Assembly (NCBI GenBank): GCA_910584035.1
Contig: CAJTZR010000026.1
Coordinates: 1 to 20,072 of the forward strand
Length of the DNA: 20,072 nt
Origin: an uncultured Christensenella sp.
Lineage (GTDB): Bacteria; Bacillota; Clostridia; Christensenellales; UBA3700
Direction of reading: 5' to 3'
How positions within the stretch are numbered: position 1 is the first letter of the stretch; each line of letters opens with the position of its first letter. Below are positions 8,071 to 15,265 of this stretch, piece by piece. The notes under the pieces are model-generated. The model was not told the origin of the DNA and did no database searches. It saw only the letters and a program-made list of their open reading frames with translations. The position numbers and the translations under genes were made by a program.

Positions 8071-11000
8071 TTATTGATATTCTATATTTATTACACCATC
8101 AATACAATGTATCTCATATTTTATTGGTATAAGAGATGGTTCTGGCTCTGCAGGTCGTTCTATGTATCTCCATTGTGCTATTGTACCATTATATCGTATT
8201 ATTTTAAGATTTACACAACTATCAAATAAATTATCCCCCATAAAAGCAACACCATTTCCTATTTCAACATTTATTAAACTATTACAACCAGCGAATGCAT
8301 AACCGCCTATATATTGTACACTATTTGGTATTATTATACTTGTTAAACTATTACAACCAGCGAATGCGTCCCTACCAATACTTGTCACATTATCTGGTAT
8401 CGTTACACTTGTTAGACTTTTACAATTATAGAATGCATAGCCACTTATTTTTGATACACCATTAGGTATTACTAGTTCGGTTAAATCGTTTAGTGCAACT
8501 CCACCTACAACAATTTTTTCACAATTTAAAGAGCTTAATCTATCCATTTGACACCAGCTTACCATATCACCTAAATAGTTTATAACATTAATATTTGCAC
8601 AATTAAAGAATGCATCCCTACCAATATTTGTCACACTATCTGGTATCGTTACACTTGTTAGACTTTTACAATTATAGAATGCATAGCCATTTATTTTTGA
8701 TACACCATTAGGTATCACTAGCTCGGTTAAATCTTTTAGTACAACTCCACCTACAACAATTTTTTCACAATTTAAATAGCTTAACCTATCCATTTGACAC
8801 CAGCTTACCATATCACCTAAATAGTTTATAACATTAATATTTGCACAATTAAAGAATGCATCCCTACCAATATTTGTCACACTATCTGGTATCGTTACAC
8901 TTGTTAGACTTTTACAATTATAGAATGCATAGTCACCAATACTGGTCACACTATCTGGTATCGTTACACTTGTTAGACTTTTACAATTAAAGAATGCATC
9001 CCTACCAATACTGGTCACACTATCTGGTATTATTATACTTGTTAGATTGCTACAATCATAGAATGCATAGTCACTTATTCTTGTTGTACCATTAGGTATC
9101 ACTAGCTCTGTCAAATCTTTTAGTGCTACTCCATCCACAATTACTTTTCTACTCACAAAAGAGTCTATTCCATCTATTTGACACCAGCTTTCAATATCAC
9201 CTAAATAGTTTATATTAGTCGCATTAAAACCAAATAAATTTTCGCCTATCCATACTACATTATTAGGAATAGTTATACTAGTTAAATTATCACAATTATA
9301 AAATGCAAAACTACATATACCTTTAGTATTGCTATTTATTTCACAACTTGTAATATCATTAGATTTTGCTTTAACCAATAATTGATAAGGATTTTGTTCA
9401 TTGCCTAAATACAATGCGTTATTATATTCACAATAAACAATAGATTCATCATTATACTTGTTAAAAGCTTTACTAGATATTCCAACAATATTATAAAGCC
9501 TATCCTTATATATAATATTTTGAGGGACAATTACTTCCCCGCTTAAATAAGTTCGTTGTGATGCCATTATTGCACTATCATTTTTAATAGCATATCTAAC
9601 ACCATTTACAATAGTATAAAAATAGCCATCATTAGCAATATTATTATTGTTACAATCATAAACAATTGGACAATTTAAATATTCAGTTCCAGTTATAGAT
9701 TTAGCTTCGCTGTAAATTGTTAATCCTAAATTATTGCTAAAAGCATAGTCTGATATTGCAATAACACTTTTAGGTATAGTAACACTAAATAATTCGCAAC
9801 TCGAAAATGCTCTTTCTTCTATTCTAGTTACACTATTTGGTAAAAGCACGCTTAATAAAATACAATTATAAAAAGCTTTTTCGCCAATAATTGAAACGTT
9901 ATTTGGTATAACAAGGTCACTTTCCATATCTAAGCATAAAACCAATTTTTTTTCGTCTTTTTTTATTACGCATTTATTTTGAACATCATATTTTTCATAC
10001 TCAGAGGTAATATTAACAATATTCAAATCAGCAAAAATCGTTATTAAATCTTTATATTGTTTTTCTAAAGATACATCATAATATATTTCGTTATATTTAC
10101 GCATAGTTACATTATCATCATAACCCCTTAAAAAAACAACATCAAAATTATTTCTTCTATATTCTTCCTCTTGCACATTTTCCTCAAATACAATTTCGCT
10201 TAATCTATTTTCACTATCTTTATACCTGTATATAGTTTGTATTTCTGAATTCTTTTTAACCTTTATATCATAAATTTTCTTATCAATCTCATTGCCCCAA
10301 CTATCAGTAAACTTAAACCCTCTATCTTGTTTCCCTTCATCAACCACTTCATATTCTTTAGTTTTTTTATTATATTCTAATGGATTGCTAAACATAATTT
10401 TTTCCCCAGTACACTTATAAAAACTTCCATCTGAATATTTAGTTTTTATAACTGGCACAACTTCAGTAAAAGCAATAATGTCCTTATTTGCAAGTTTAAG
10501 ACTATTTGCCGTTTTCAAACTAACATTATTTATGTTGTGAGATTTTGATTTATCAAGTGTTATTGCTTGTACTTTACCATTAACATCAAATTCTACTTTT
10601 ATGTATTTATAAACTAAATTATTCAATTGATTTTTTATTTTTTCAATCTCATTAAAAGTTTTATCAAATTCATTTAAATCGTCTTCCAAATCACCAAAAT
10701 CTAAATCACCAAAATCAAAGTCATCATCAACTTCATCATCAAAACTTAATATTGGCTTAGCATTAGAATATTGGGCTGTAGTAGTTAACTTATCTAATTT
10801 ACTTTTTAATTCAACATAATTATCACTAAAATACTCAAAAACATTATTATCATTGTAATATCCAGTATAAGGAACTCCTAAAATATTAATTACTTGGTTT
10901 TTTGTATCACCAATATTTATTTTATCAACTTTTCCAACTCTAAAAATATTATTACTAATCAAAACCGCTGGCACTATAATAGCAACAAGACACATAACTA

Positions 11001-12171
11001 CAATTGGAACGCAAATTAAAGTAATCTTTTTTTTACTCATTTTTTTATCGCTGGTTTTATTAACAATAGTTTTTTTTCTTTTGTTTTTCTCGTTTGTAAC
11101 AAGATTATTTTCATTAGAAATATTTTCATTGTTTATATTGTGTTGTTTTTTATTATGTTTACTTGCATTTTTTATTTTTTGTTTAGTAGCGTGGTTTTTC
11201 AACATTTTTAATACGGACTTATTTTTACAGATTGTGGCATATTCCTCTGCTGATACTTTTGTATCGGCAATGTCAAATACTTTTAACTCGTAGAAAATTC
11301 TGCCCGCCAAAAATAAAAAGCCAAACACACCCATTGCAATGCTAAAGCCAAAGCCAGAACCTAGGCTTACTTTCATAAGTTCGTTTGAGCCACAATCACC
11401 TGCTACTATGCAACCGCATAGGAAAAACATAAAGCAAATAATAGCATCTACGCCCCAAAAGAAATAATTTTTAACTGTAAAGTATGGTTTTTTCATAGCT
11501 AGGTAAATTTGAAAACCGCCATACCCTAAACTAGCTAGAGATGTTAGTAATAAAAACACACTTGCAGTAATTACTGCACCACTGCCGTCACCGCCAAGTG
11601 CTTTAAAGCCACTACCAAGTTTGTTTGTTAAACCTAACATACTTTCAATTTGTGCAGGTGCAGTAAGGCACAATAATGCGATAATACCTGCAAAAATCAT
11701 ACTACCCGCTATAAAATATCTATATATTTTTGCAAAAGGTGCTTTTATATTTATAAAAAACATCTTTACTTTTGCAAGTAGCTCTGCAAAATCTATTTTT
11801 TGCCTTGGCTGTTTTTGCACAGCTTGTCCTTGTGGGGTTGTACCCTCAACGCCACTACTATTTTGCACTTGTGCATTAGCCATTTGCAAATCACTTTCCA
11901 CAATATTACTATTTGACACTTGAGTAGCTGACATAACATTTTGACTAGTTATAACCGCATTAACTGCTTGTGGGGCGTTTTCTGCAATGGCAGTTGGGCT
12001 AGGTGATTGAGGTTTGGCTTTAAAGCTAAAACCACAATTTGCACAAAAAGCACTTTGACCTAACCTTTCCGCACAACACTCTGGGCAAGCTGTAAGCGGA
12101 ACTTCTGCTTTTGTGCCACACTCTGGGCAAAACTTACCCTCAAAATCATTGCCACAATTTGAACAAATCAT
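8071..12171 (-). CDS. Membrane-anchored BspA-type leucine-rich-repeat protein with N-terminal double zinc ribbon
   Basis: The protein has about 1366 residues (numbered here from the alternative ATG at 12177, two codons earlier). I chose 12171 because GGAGG lies seven bases before it but only one base before 12177. Domains in order: two four-cysteine zinc ribbons (C5, C8, C17, C20 and C31, C34, C45, C48); a Gln/Asn/Ala linker; four membrane helices (about 155-175, 200-226, 235-260, 272-295); a Lys/Asn-rich linker (318-384); and a fifth helix (385-408). Next come a short segment resembling BamE/SmpA (IGDTKNQVINILGVP, 422-436), an Asp/Glu-rich stretch, and BspA-type LRR_5 repeats from about 750 to near the end. 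The basic linker predicts ribbons inside and repeats outside. BspA-like repeats are linked to adhesion and surface binding in other bacteria; the role here is unknown. It lies 40 bases past a terminator (12214-12242). Confidence 0.88.
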   Translation of the reverse strand: MICSNCGNDFEGKFCPECGTKAEVPLTACPECCAERLGQSAFCANCGFSFKAKPQSPSPTAIAENAPQAVNAVITSQNVMSATQVSNSNIVESDLQMANAQVQNSSGVEGTTPQGQAVQKQPRQKIDFAELLAKVKMFFINIKAPFAKIYRYFIAGSMIFAGIIALLCLTAPAQIESMLGLTNKLGSGFKALGGDGSGAVITASVFLLLTSLASLGYGGFQIYLAMKKPYFTVKNYFFWGVDAIICFMFFLCGCIVAGDCGSNELMKVSLGSGFGFSIAMGVFGFLFLAGRIFYELKVFDIADTKVSAEEYATICKNKSVLKMLKNHATKQKIKNASKHNKKQHNINNENISNENNLVTNEKNKRKKTIVNKTSDKKMSKKKITLICVPIVVMCLVAIIVPAVLISNNIFRVGKVDKINIGDTKNQVINILGVPYTGYYNDNNVFEYFSDNYVELKSKLDKLTTTAQYSNAKPILSFDDEVDDDFDFGDLDFGDLEDDLNEFDKTFNEIEKIKNQLNNLVYKYIKVEFDVNGKVQAITLDKSKSHNINNVSLKTANSLKLANKDIIAFTEVVPVIKTKYSDGSFYKCTGEKIMFSNPLEYNKKTKEYEVVDEGKQDRGFKFTDSWGNEIDKKIYDIKVKKNSEIQTIYRYKDSENRLSEIVFEENVQEEEYRRNNFDVVFLRGYDDNVTMRKYNEIYYDVSLEKQYKDLITIFADLNIVNITSEYEKYDVQNKCVIKKDEKKLVLCLDMESDLVIPNNVSIIGEKAFYNCILLSVLLPNSVTRIEERAFSSCELFSVTIPKSVIAISDYAFSNNLGLTIYSEAKSITGTEYLNCPIVYDCNNNNIANDGYFYTIVNGVRYAIKNDSAIMASQRTYLSGEVIVPQNIIYKDRLYNIVGISSKAFNKYNDESIVYCEYNNALYLGNEQNPYQLLVKAKSNDITSCEINSNTKGICSFAFYNCDNLTSITIPNNVVWIGENLFGFNATNINYLGDIESWCQIDGIDSFVSRKVIVDGVALKDLTELVIPNGTTRISDYAFYDCSNLTSIIIPDSVTSIGRDAFFNCKSLTSVTIPDSVTSIGDYAFYNCKSLTSVTIPDSVTNIGRDAFFNCANINVINYLGDMVSWCQMDRLSYLNCEKIVVGGVVLKDLTELVIPNGVSKINGYAFYNCKSLTSVTIPDSVTNIGRDAFFNCANINVINYLGDMVSWCQMDRLSSLNCEKIVVGGVALNDLTELVIPNGVSKISGYAFYNCKSLTSVTIPDNVTSIGRDAFAGCNSLTSIIIPNSVQYIGGYAFAGCNSLINVEIGNGVAFMGDNLFDSCVNLKIIRYNGTIAQWRYIERPAEPEPSLIPIKYEIHCIDGVINIEYQ
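8341..9213 (-). repeat. Intragenic near-identical tandem repeats in the LRR gene (246-bp unit plus 69-bp subunits)
   Basis: A unit of 246 bp, encoding 82 residues that run from LTELVIPNGVSKI to GGVVLKD, occurs in two nearly identical copies. For example, the stretch around 8501 recurs at 8747. A third, more diverged copy extends to about 9213. Within these, 69-bp LRR_5 modules (23 residues, type SLTSVTIPDSVTSIG) are also repeated almost exactly around 8880-9060. The repeats stay in frame, and DNA-level identity exceeds what protein constraint alone would need, which implies recent duplication or gene conversion. Confidence 0.9.
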
Positions 12172-12213
12172 TTCCATTCCTCCATTTAATTTGTATTTAC
12201 GACTTTATTGCAT

Positions 12214-12242
12214 AAAAAAATGCGTCAACCGAAGCTGACGCA
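12214..12242 (-). terminator. Rho-independent terminator with C(UUCG)G loop
   Basis: On the minus strand TGCGTCAGC, loop TTCG and GTTGACGCA form a nine-pair stem with one G-U pair, followed by seven T (12220-12214). The cUUCGg tetraloop is exceptionally stable. It ends the small RNA unit and lies about 40 bases before the LRR gene start, so it also separates that gene from the only clear upstream promoter. Confidence 0.92.
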
Positions 12243-12428
12243 AAAAACGCAAACCCCGATTGTCGCCAAACAAATTAAATAGAAAAAGGATATACTTTTA
12301 AGTTATACACACTAACTATTTTGGAATTCGCATTTTATCAAATTCTATTGTGTGTCATAACAATAAAAAGTATACTATTTCTATTAAAAAAGAAAAATAT
12401 CCCTTTATTTTTATTCAATTTGTTTGGC
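12214..12428 (-). ncRNA. Candidate structured small RNA, 6S RNA-like (about 215 nt)
   Basis: The predicted start (seven bases after a strong -10) falls at the first base of GCCAAACAAATT (12428-12417, minus strand), which pairs perfectly with AATTTGTTTGGC (12276-12265), so the ends close a long rod. Inside, TATACTTTT pairs with AAAAGTATA (12374-12366 with 12299-12291), GTTAT-ACACAC pairs with GTGTGT-ATAAC (12361-12350 with 12312-12302, one bulge), and GAATT pairs with AATTC at the tip. Between outer and inner stems is an asymmetric bubble, about 37 pyrimidine/AU-rich bases on the 5' side against about 9 on the 3' side. A terminator at 12242-12214 ends the unit. Length, rod shape, central bubble, promoter and terminator fit 6S RNA, which binds RNA polymerase. 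I do not recognise conserved 6S sequence, so the class is a proposal. It could instead be the leader of the LRR gene. Confidence 0.6.
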
Positions 12429-12435
12429 TACTTTC

Positions 12436-12464
12436 AGTATAACATATCAAAAATATCAAGTCAA
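12436..12464 (-). promoter_or_regulatory. Strong sigma-A promoter of the candidate small RNA
   Basis: The minus strand has TTGACT (12464-12459), a 17-base spacer and TATACT (12441-12436), with an extended -10 TG one base before it. The expected start at about 12428-12429 coincides with the outer base of the inverted repeat at 12265-12428. Confidence 0.87.
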
Positions 12465-12488
12465 GTTATTTGTGGGAATAAAAAAAGC

Positions 12489-12547
12489 AAAAAAAATAAG
12501 GCTATTACTGCTATCAAGTACTAGTCTTATTTTATATTAGCCTTATT
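12489..12547 (-). terminator. Terminator downstream of spoIIID
   Basis: On the minus strand AATAAGGCTA (12547-12538) pairs perfectly with TAGCCTTATT (12504-12495) across a 33-base loop that contains the palindrome ACTAGT, and a T run follows to 12489. It starts 35 bases after the spoIIID stop. The long loop makes it weaker than the other terminators. Confidence 0.65.
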
Positions 12548-12581
12548 AGTTTTATCCTATTATGTATATAGAATTAGTAAT

Positions 12582-12830
12582 TTAATGGTGGGAATATTTA
12601 AGTTGAGTACTTTGCCCGCCACGAATATGTCTTTCTGCCAGATTTTTATCTAACACTTCTCTCACTTTATCGTATTTTTCTGTATCAATTTGCGGTAGCC
12701 TAATTGTCATATCGGTATGAGCCGTGCTTTTTGAAATCATAAATACATTTGCCGTATCCCGCAAAGTTGAACCCGTTTCAATAATGTAATTAGCAACTTC
12801 TTCAACTCTTTCCATAATATAATTTTGCAT
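12582..12830 (-). CDS. spoIIID: Sporulation transcriptional regulator SpoIIID
   Basis: The 82-residue product closely matches SpoIIID, the mother-cell DNA-binding protein that activates and represses genes of the sigma-E regulon and helps prepare for sigma-K in the endospore programme. Recognisable parts are the N-terminal helices (YIMERVEEVANYIIETGSTL), the helix-turn-helix SKSTAHTDMTIRLP (about 49-62) and the basic, strongly conserved C-terminal RHIRGGQSTQLKYSHH. The length is typical (about 80-93). AGGAG lies eight bases before the chosen ATG. It is monocistronic, divergent from the GH16 gene and followed by its own terminator. In Bacillus spoIIID is transcribed by sigma-E. An AT-rich GCATAATATGAGCATATTTT region about 50 bases upstream could hold a sigma-E type -10, but I cannot assign it firmly. 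This gene is the strongest evidence that the host lineage is spore-forming. Confidence 0.96.
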   Translation of the reverse strand: MQNYIMERVEEVANYIIETGSTLRDTANVFMISKSTAHTDMTIRLPQIDTEKYDKVREVLDKNLAERHIRGGQSTQLKYSHH

Positions 12831-12940
12831 ATTACATACTCCTGATAAACTTCTCTATATATTCTATTGAAAATATGCTCATATTATGCATTTGATTTAC
12901 AAAATACTCTAGCTAGAGCAAAAAACGGACAAGTTAGGTA

Positions 12941-12979
12941 ATTTTAATTAATACAACATATTGCAATATTAATTAAAAT
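12941..12979. promoter_or_regulatory. Nested palindromes over the GH16 promoter, candidate operator
   Basis: ATTTTAATTAAT (12941-12952) and ATTAATTAAAAT (12968-12979) are perfect 12-bp inverted arms, with a second perfect palindrome, ATATTGCAATAT (12958-12969), in their centre. The right arm covers the proposed -35 of the GH16 promoter. A further palindrome, CTCTAGCTAGAG, is at 12907-12918. The position suits a repressor site; the regulator is unknown. Confidence 0.5.
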
Positions 12980-13001
12980 ATGTTATTATTAGATATATAA
13001 T
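12973..13001 (+). promoter_or_regulatory. Candidate promoter of the GH16 gene
   Basis: TTAAAA (12973-12978), a 17-base spacer and a perfect TATAAT (12996-13001) lie shortly before a GAGG ribosome site and the ATG at 13021. The -35 matches consensus at only four of six positions, as expected for a regulated promoter. Confidence 0.5.
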
Positions 13002-13020
13002 ATAGATTTTTGAGGTTAAA

Positions 13021-14025
13021 ATGAAAGTTCTTGCAAAAAGACAAATTTTAATGATTTGTGCTGCGGTGGTATTTGCAGTAGTATTTGTTATAACATTTAC
13101 GCTATGTTGGTTTTTAGTAGACGAGGGATATAAAATTGATTTAGACTCTATTAAAAAAGAGGAAAACCTTGTATGGTGGGACGAGTTTGACGGCAATGCA
13201 ATAGATACAAACAACTGGCGTATTGAGCCGTCTGGCAACTTTGACGGCACAAAATATGGTGAGCCGATTGTTCGTAAAGGCGGATACTGGGCATTAGACC
13301 AATGTATTGTTGAGCCTATAACATATGGTGACGAGCAATTGAATGTACTTAAAATTCGCACTGAAAAAGTTGGGGACAAATGGCATTCTGCTGGAATTAT
13401 AAGCGATAGAGCTTTGGCACAAAAGTATGGATACTTTGAGATAAGAGCAAGGCTACCAAAATTTTATGGTACTTGGTCAGCATTTTGGATGATGCCATAT
13501 AATGCACCTACCGCACAAACTGGTAAAGATGCCTTAGATGCTAAAACCTATGGTGGTGAGATTGACATAATGGAAGCACCTGCATATGGTCGCAAGAATA
13601 ATGGAGTTGTACAACAAGCATTGCATATTGGTGATTACAACAGAGGCACTGGCACAAGTACTTTTAGTATGAACTGGCTAACAGAAAATGTTGGTGATAT
13701 TTATGATAGTTTCCACACATATGGTCTATATTGGGACGAAAACATATACAAGTTTTATGCTGACGATGTATGTGTATGGACAACAAGTTATAACAGAACT
13801 GGCAATGTATCTGGAATTGAGCAATACCTATTTTTATCTACAGAGATTGGTGGCAAAGATGGTGTAGTGGGTGAAAATCCTTGGAAAGCTATAATACCTA
13901 ATGGCAAAAGATTAGTTACTGACAATCCACAAAATATTACATATGGTGATTTTGAAATTGACTATGTACACTGCTACTCTATCCAATCTACTACATTTAA
14001 AGTAAATAATAAAAAGAATATCTAA
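13021..14025 (+). CDS. Membrane-anchored GH16-family endo-beta-glucanase (laminarinase/lichenase type)
   Basis: This 334-residue protein begins with a basic stretch and a long hydrophobic helix (about 8-32) without a lipobox, so it is probably an N-terminal signal anchor with the enzyme outside the cell. The catalytic domain (about 50-325) is glycoside hydrolase family 16. The active-site motif GGEIDIMEAP is at 178-187, with E180 as nucleophile, D182 between and E185 as acid/base. Typical flanking segments are VWWDEFDG (51-58), GYFEIRARLPKFYGTWSAFW (137-156) and FHTYGLYWDENIYKFYAD. GH16 enzymes cleave beta-1,3 or beta-1,3-1,4 glucans and related galactans; the subfamily cannot be fixed here, though the pattern looks laminarinase-like. 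It has its own promoter with an overlapping palindrome and is transcribed away from spoIIID. No sugar transporter is adjacent. Confidence 0.93.
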   Translation: MKVLAKRQILMICAAVVFAVVFVITFTLCWFLVDEGYKIDLDSIKKEENLVWWDEFDGNAIDTNNWRIEPSGNFDGTKYGEPIVRKGGYWALDQCIVEPITYGDEQLNVLKIRTEKVGDKWHSAGIISDRALAQKYGYFEIRARLPKFYGTWSAFWMMPYNAPTAQTGKDALDAKTYGGEIDIMEAPAYGRKNNGVVQQALHIGDYNRGTGTSTFSMNWLTENVGDIYDSFHTYGLYWDENIYKFYADDVCVWTTSYNRTGNVSGIEQYLFLSTEIGGKDGVVGENPWKAIIPNGKRLVTDNPQNITYGDFEIDYVHCYSIQSTTFKVNNKKNI

Positions 14026-14061
14026 TTAACGGCTAAATTTTGACAATTTTATACTTGTAAA

Positions 14062-14090
14062 TTGACAAAATATCCAAATTATGGTATAAT
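14062..14090 (+). promoter_or_regulatory. Perfect-consensus extended -10 promoter of the superoxide reductase gene
   Basis: TTGACA (14062-14067), a 17-base spacer and TATAAT (14085-14090), with TG at 14082-14083, match sigma-A consensus in full. An AATTAT-N3-ATAATT palindrome (14077-14091) covers the -10, where a repressor of the PerR/Fur kind could act (inference). The transcript leader can form the hairpin AATCTT-AAA-AAGATT with further pairing (14108-14134). With no U-tract after it, this is not a terminator. Confidence 0.9.
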
Positions 14091-14170
14091 TGAATGTGTT
14101 AAAGACGACTTAAAAAATCTTAAAAAGATTAAGTTAATAAAAAATAAAACTAGAATTTTATGGAGAAGTT

Positions 14171-14788
14171 ATGGAACAAAAGTTTTTAAAATGTAATCAT
14201 TGCGGAAAAATTATTGCAATAGTTAAAGAAAGTGGTGTACCAGTATTGTGCTGTGGTGAAAAAATGAATGAAATCATTGCTGGCAGTGTAGATGCAGCTA
14301 CAGAAAAGCATTTGCCAGAATATAAAATTGAAGGAAACAAAGTTATTGTTAATGTTGGCAGTGTTGAACATCCAATGACTAGCGAGCATTTGATTGAGTG
14401 GGTATCTATCCAAACAAAACAAGGTAATCAAAGAAAGGCATTAAAGGCTGGTAGCAAACCTCAAGTTACTTTTGCTATTTGTGAAGATGACGAGCTTGTG
14501 GCTGTTTACGCATATTGCAACTTACACGGCTTATGGAAAGTAGAAAAAACAGCAAAAGTAGCTTGCAGTACAGAGAAAAAAAGCACTTTAGCAAATGGTG
14601 ATTATATTGTATGTAATTGCAATCAAGTAAGTTATATGGATATTGTCAACGAATTACATAAACACAACAACATAACTAATTTACTTAGCGTATTTGAAAA
14701 AGTTAAGGACATTACTCACTGCTCTACTGGTTGTGGCGGTTGCTATGATAAGGTAATGGAAATCTTATCTGACGTAATGAACGACTAA
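14171..14788 (+). CDS. Desulfoferrodoxin (superoxide reductase) fused to a C-terminal BFD-like [2Fe-2S] domain
   Basis: Residues 1-125 are a two-centre desulfoferrodoxin, which reduces superoxide to hydrogen peroxide in anaerobes without making oxygen. Centre I cysteines are C8, C11, C27 and C28. The active non-haem iron site has H47 (in EKHLPEY, with K46), H67, H73, C116 and H119. The usual protein ends near this point. Here a linker (about 126-145) is followed by a second domain of about 60 residues with CNC (C148, C150) and TGCGGC (C188, C191; extra C184), the pattern of bacterioferritin-associated ferredoxin-like [2Fe-2S] domains. The added cluster may deliver electrons to centre II in place of rubredoxin (inference). 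GGAG lies five bases before the ATG. The gene has its own very strong promoter and a terminator at 14914-14940. No frameshift is visible. Confidence 0.92.
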   Translation: MEQKFLKCNHCGKIIAIVKESGVPVLCCGEKMNEIIAGSVDAATEKHLPEYKIEGNKVIVNVGSVEHPMTSEHLIEWVSIQTKQGNQRKALKAGSKPQVTFAICEDDELVAVYAYCNLHGLWKVEKTAKVACSTEKKSTLANGDYIVCNCNQVSYMDIVNELHKHNNITNLLSVFEKVKDITHCSTGCGGCYDKVMEILSDVMND

Positions 14789-14913
14789 AACAACCACATT
14801 TTAAATATTTAAGTGACTAAGTAACAATTATCAAAAAGTAGATAATATTTTGTGTTAATTCTAATAATATTTACGCTAATATTATTTATTAAGAAAATTA
14901 AACAGCAAACAAA

Positions 14914-14940
14914 AAAGAACGCTCAAAAGCGTTCTTTTTG
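14914..14940 (+). terminator. Bidirectional Rho-independent terminator
   Basis: AAAGAACGCT (14914-14923), loop CAAA and AGCGTTCTTT (14928-14937) form a perfect 10-bp stem, flanked by A on the left and T on the right. It can therefore end transcripts from both sides: the superoxide reductase mRNA and, 330 bases past its stop, the helicase mRNA. Confidence 0.93.
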
Positions 14941-15076
14941 TTTGATTTAAATATTTAAAATTAATTTATTTTATAATGTAAACATAAGCAAGCTACACTC
15001 AGTGATATTTGATAGTGTTAATGTTGACTCAAATAGTGTCAAATTTGATTTATCAATATAAAAACGATAACTTTTA

Positions 15077-15099
15077 TTTAAATTTGAGTCTACTCAAAT
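15077..15099. repeat. Palindrome copy A flanking the DUF4011-helicase gene
   Basis: TTTAAATTTGAG, four bases (TCTA), then CTCAAAT. The same arms with another four-base loop occur at 19925-19952, on the far side of the helicase gene. No target-site duplication or transposase was seen. Confidence 0.7.
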
Positions 15100-15265
15100 A
15101 TATGACATATAATTTAAACTAGTACAACATACAACTTAAAAAGCTACTAAAATTACACAACTTAATTTTGCAGTATTTTCTACTTTCTATAACCCGTGTA
15201 TCAAGTTATACTCTAAAACTTAACTTTTTGATTAGCAAGTTAAACCATTTAATTGCATTATTAAA

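Larger units (their letters stand above)
14789..15265. other. Convergent intergenic region
   Basis: These 477 bases lie between the tail-to-tail superoxide reductase and DUF4011-helicase genes. They contain the two-way terminator at 14914-14940 and the palindrome at 15077-15099. No open reading frame with a ribosome site is supported, and no RNA gene is recognised. The 15100-15265 segment is AT-rich and featureless. Confidence 0.6.

Noticed and set aside
8341..9213. Regular repeats resembling a CRISPR array
   Set aside because: The repeats are in frame within a long coding region, have protein-level LRR periodicity and lack unique spacers of constant length.
12265..12428. The 164-bp inverted repeat as a MITE or other insertion element
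   Set aside because: No target-site duplication is seen at its ends. A consensus promoter is positioned to start transcription at its first base, and a terminator follows. An RNA gene explains all parts better, though a MITE is not fully excluded.
12265..12428. The same structure as a retron msr-msd RNA or a T-box leader
   Set aside because: There is no reverse transcriptase gene nearby, and the T-box sequence and its usual downstream genes are absent.
12321..12524. Plus-strand open frame of 67 codons
   Set aside because: It lies across the inverted repeat and the minus-strand promoter, has low-complexity composition and has no ribosome site.
12969..13379. Minus-strand open frame of 136 codons
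   Set aside because: It is antisense to the N-terminal half of the well supported GH16 gene and has no recognisable protein character.
14108..14134. Leader hairpin of the superoxide reductase as an attenuator
   Set aside because: The stem is all A/T-dominated, no U-tract follows and no competing antiterminator pairing is evident.
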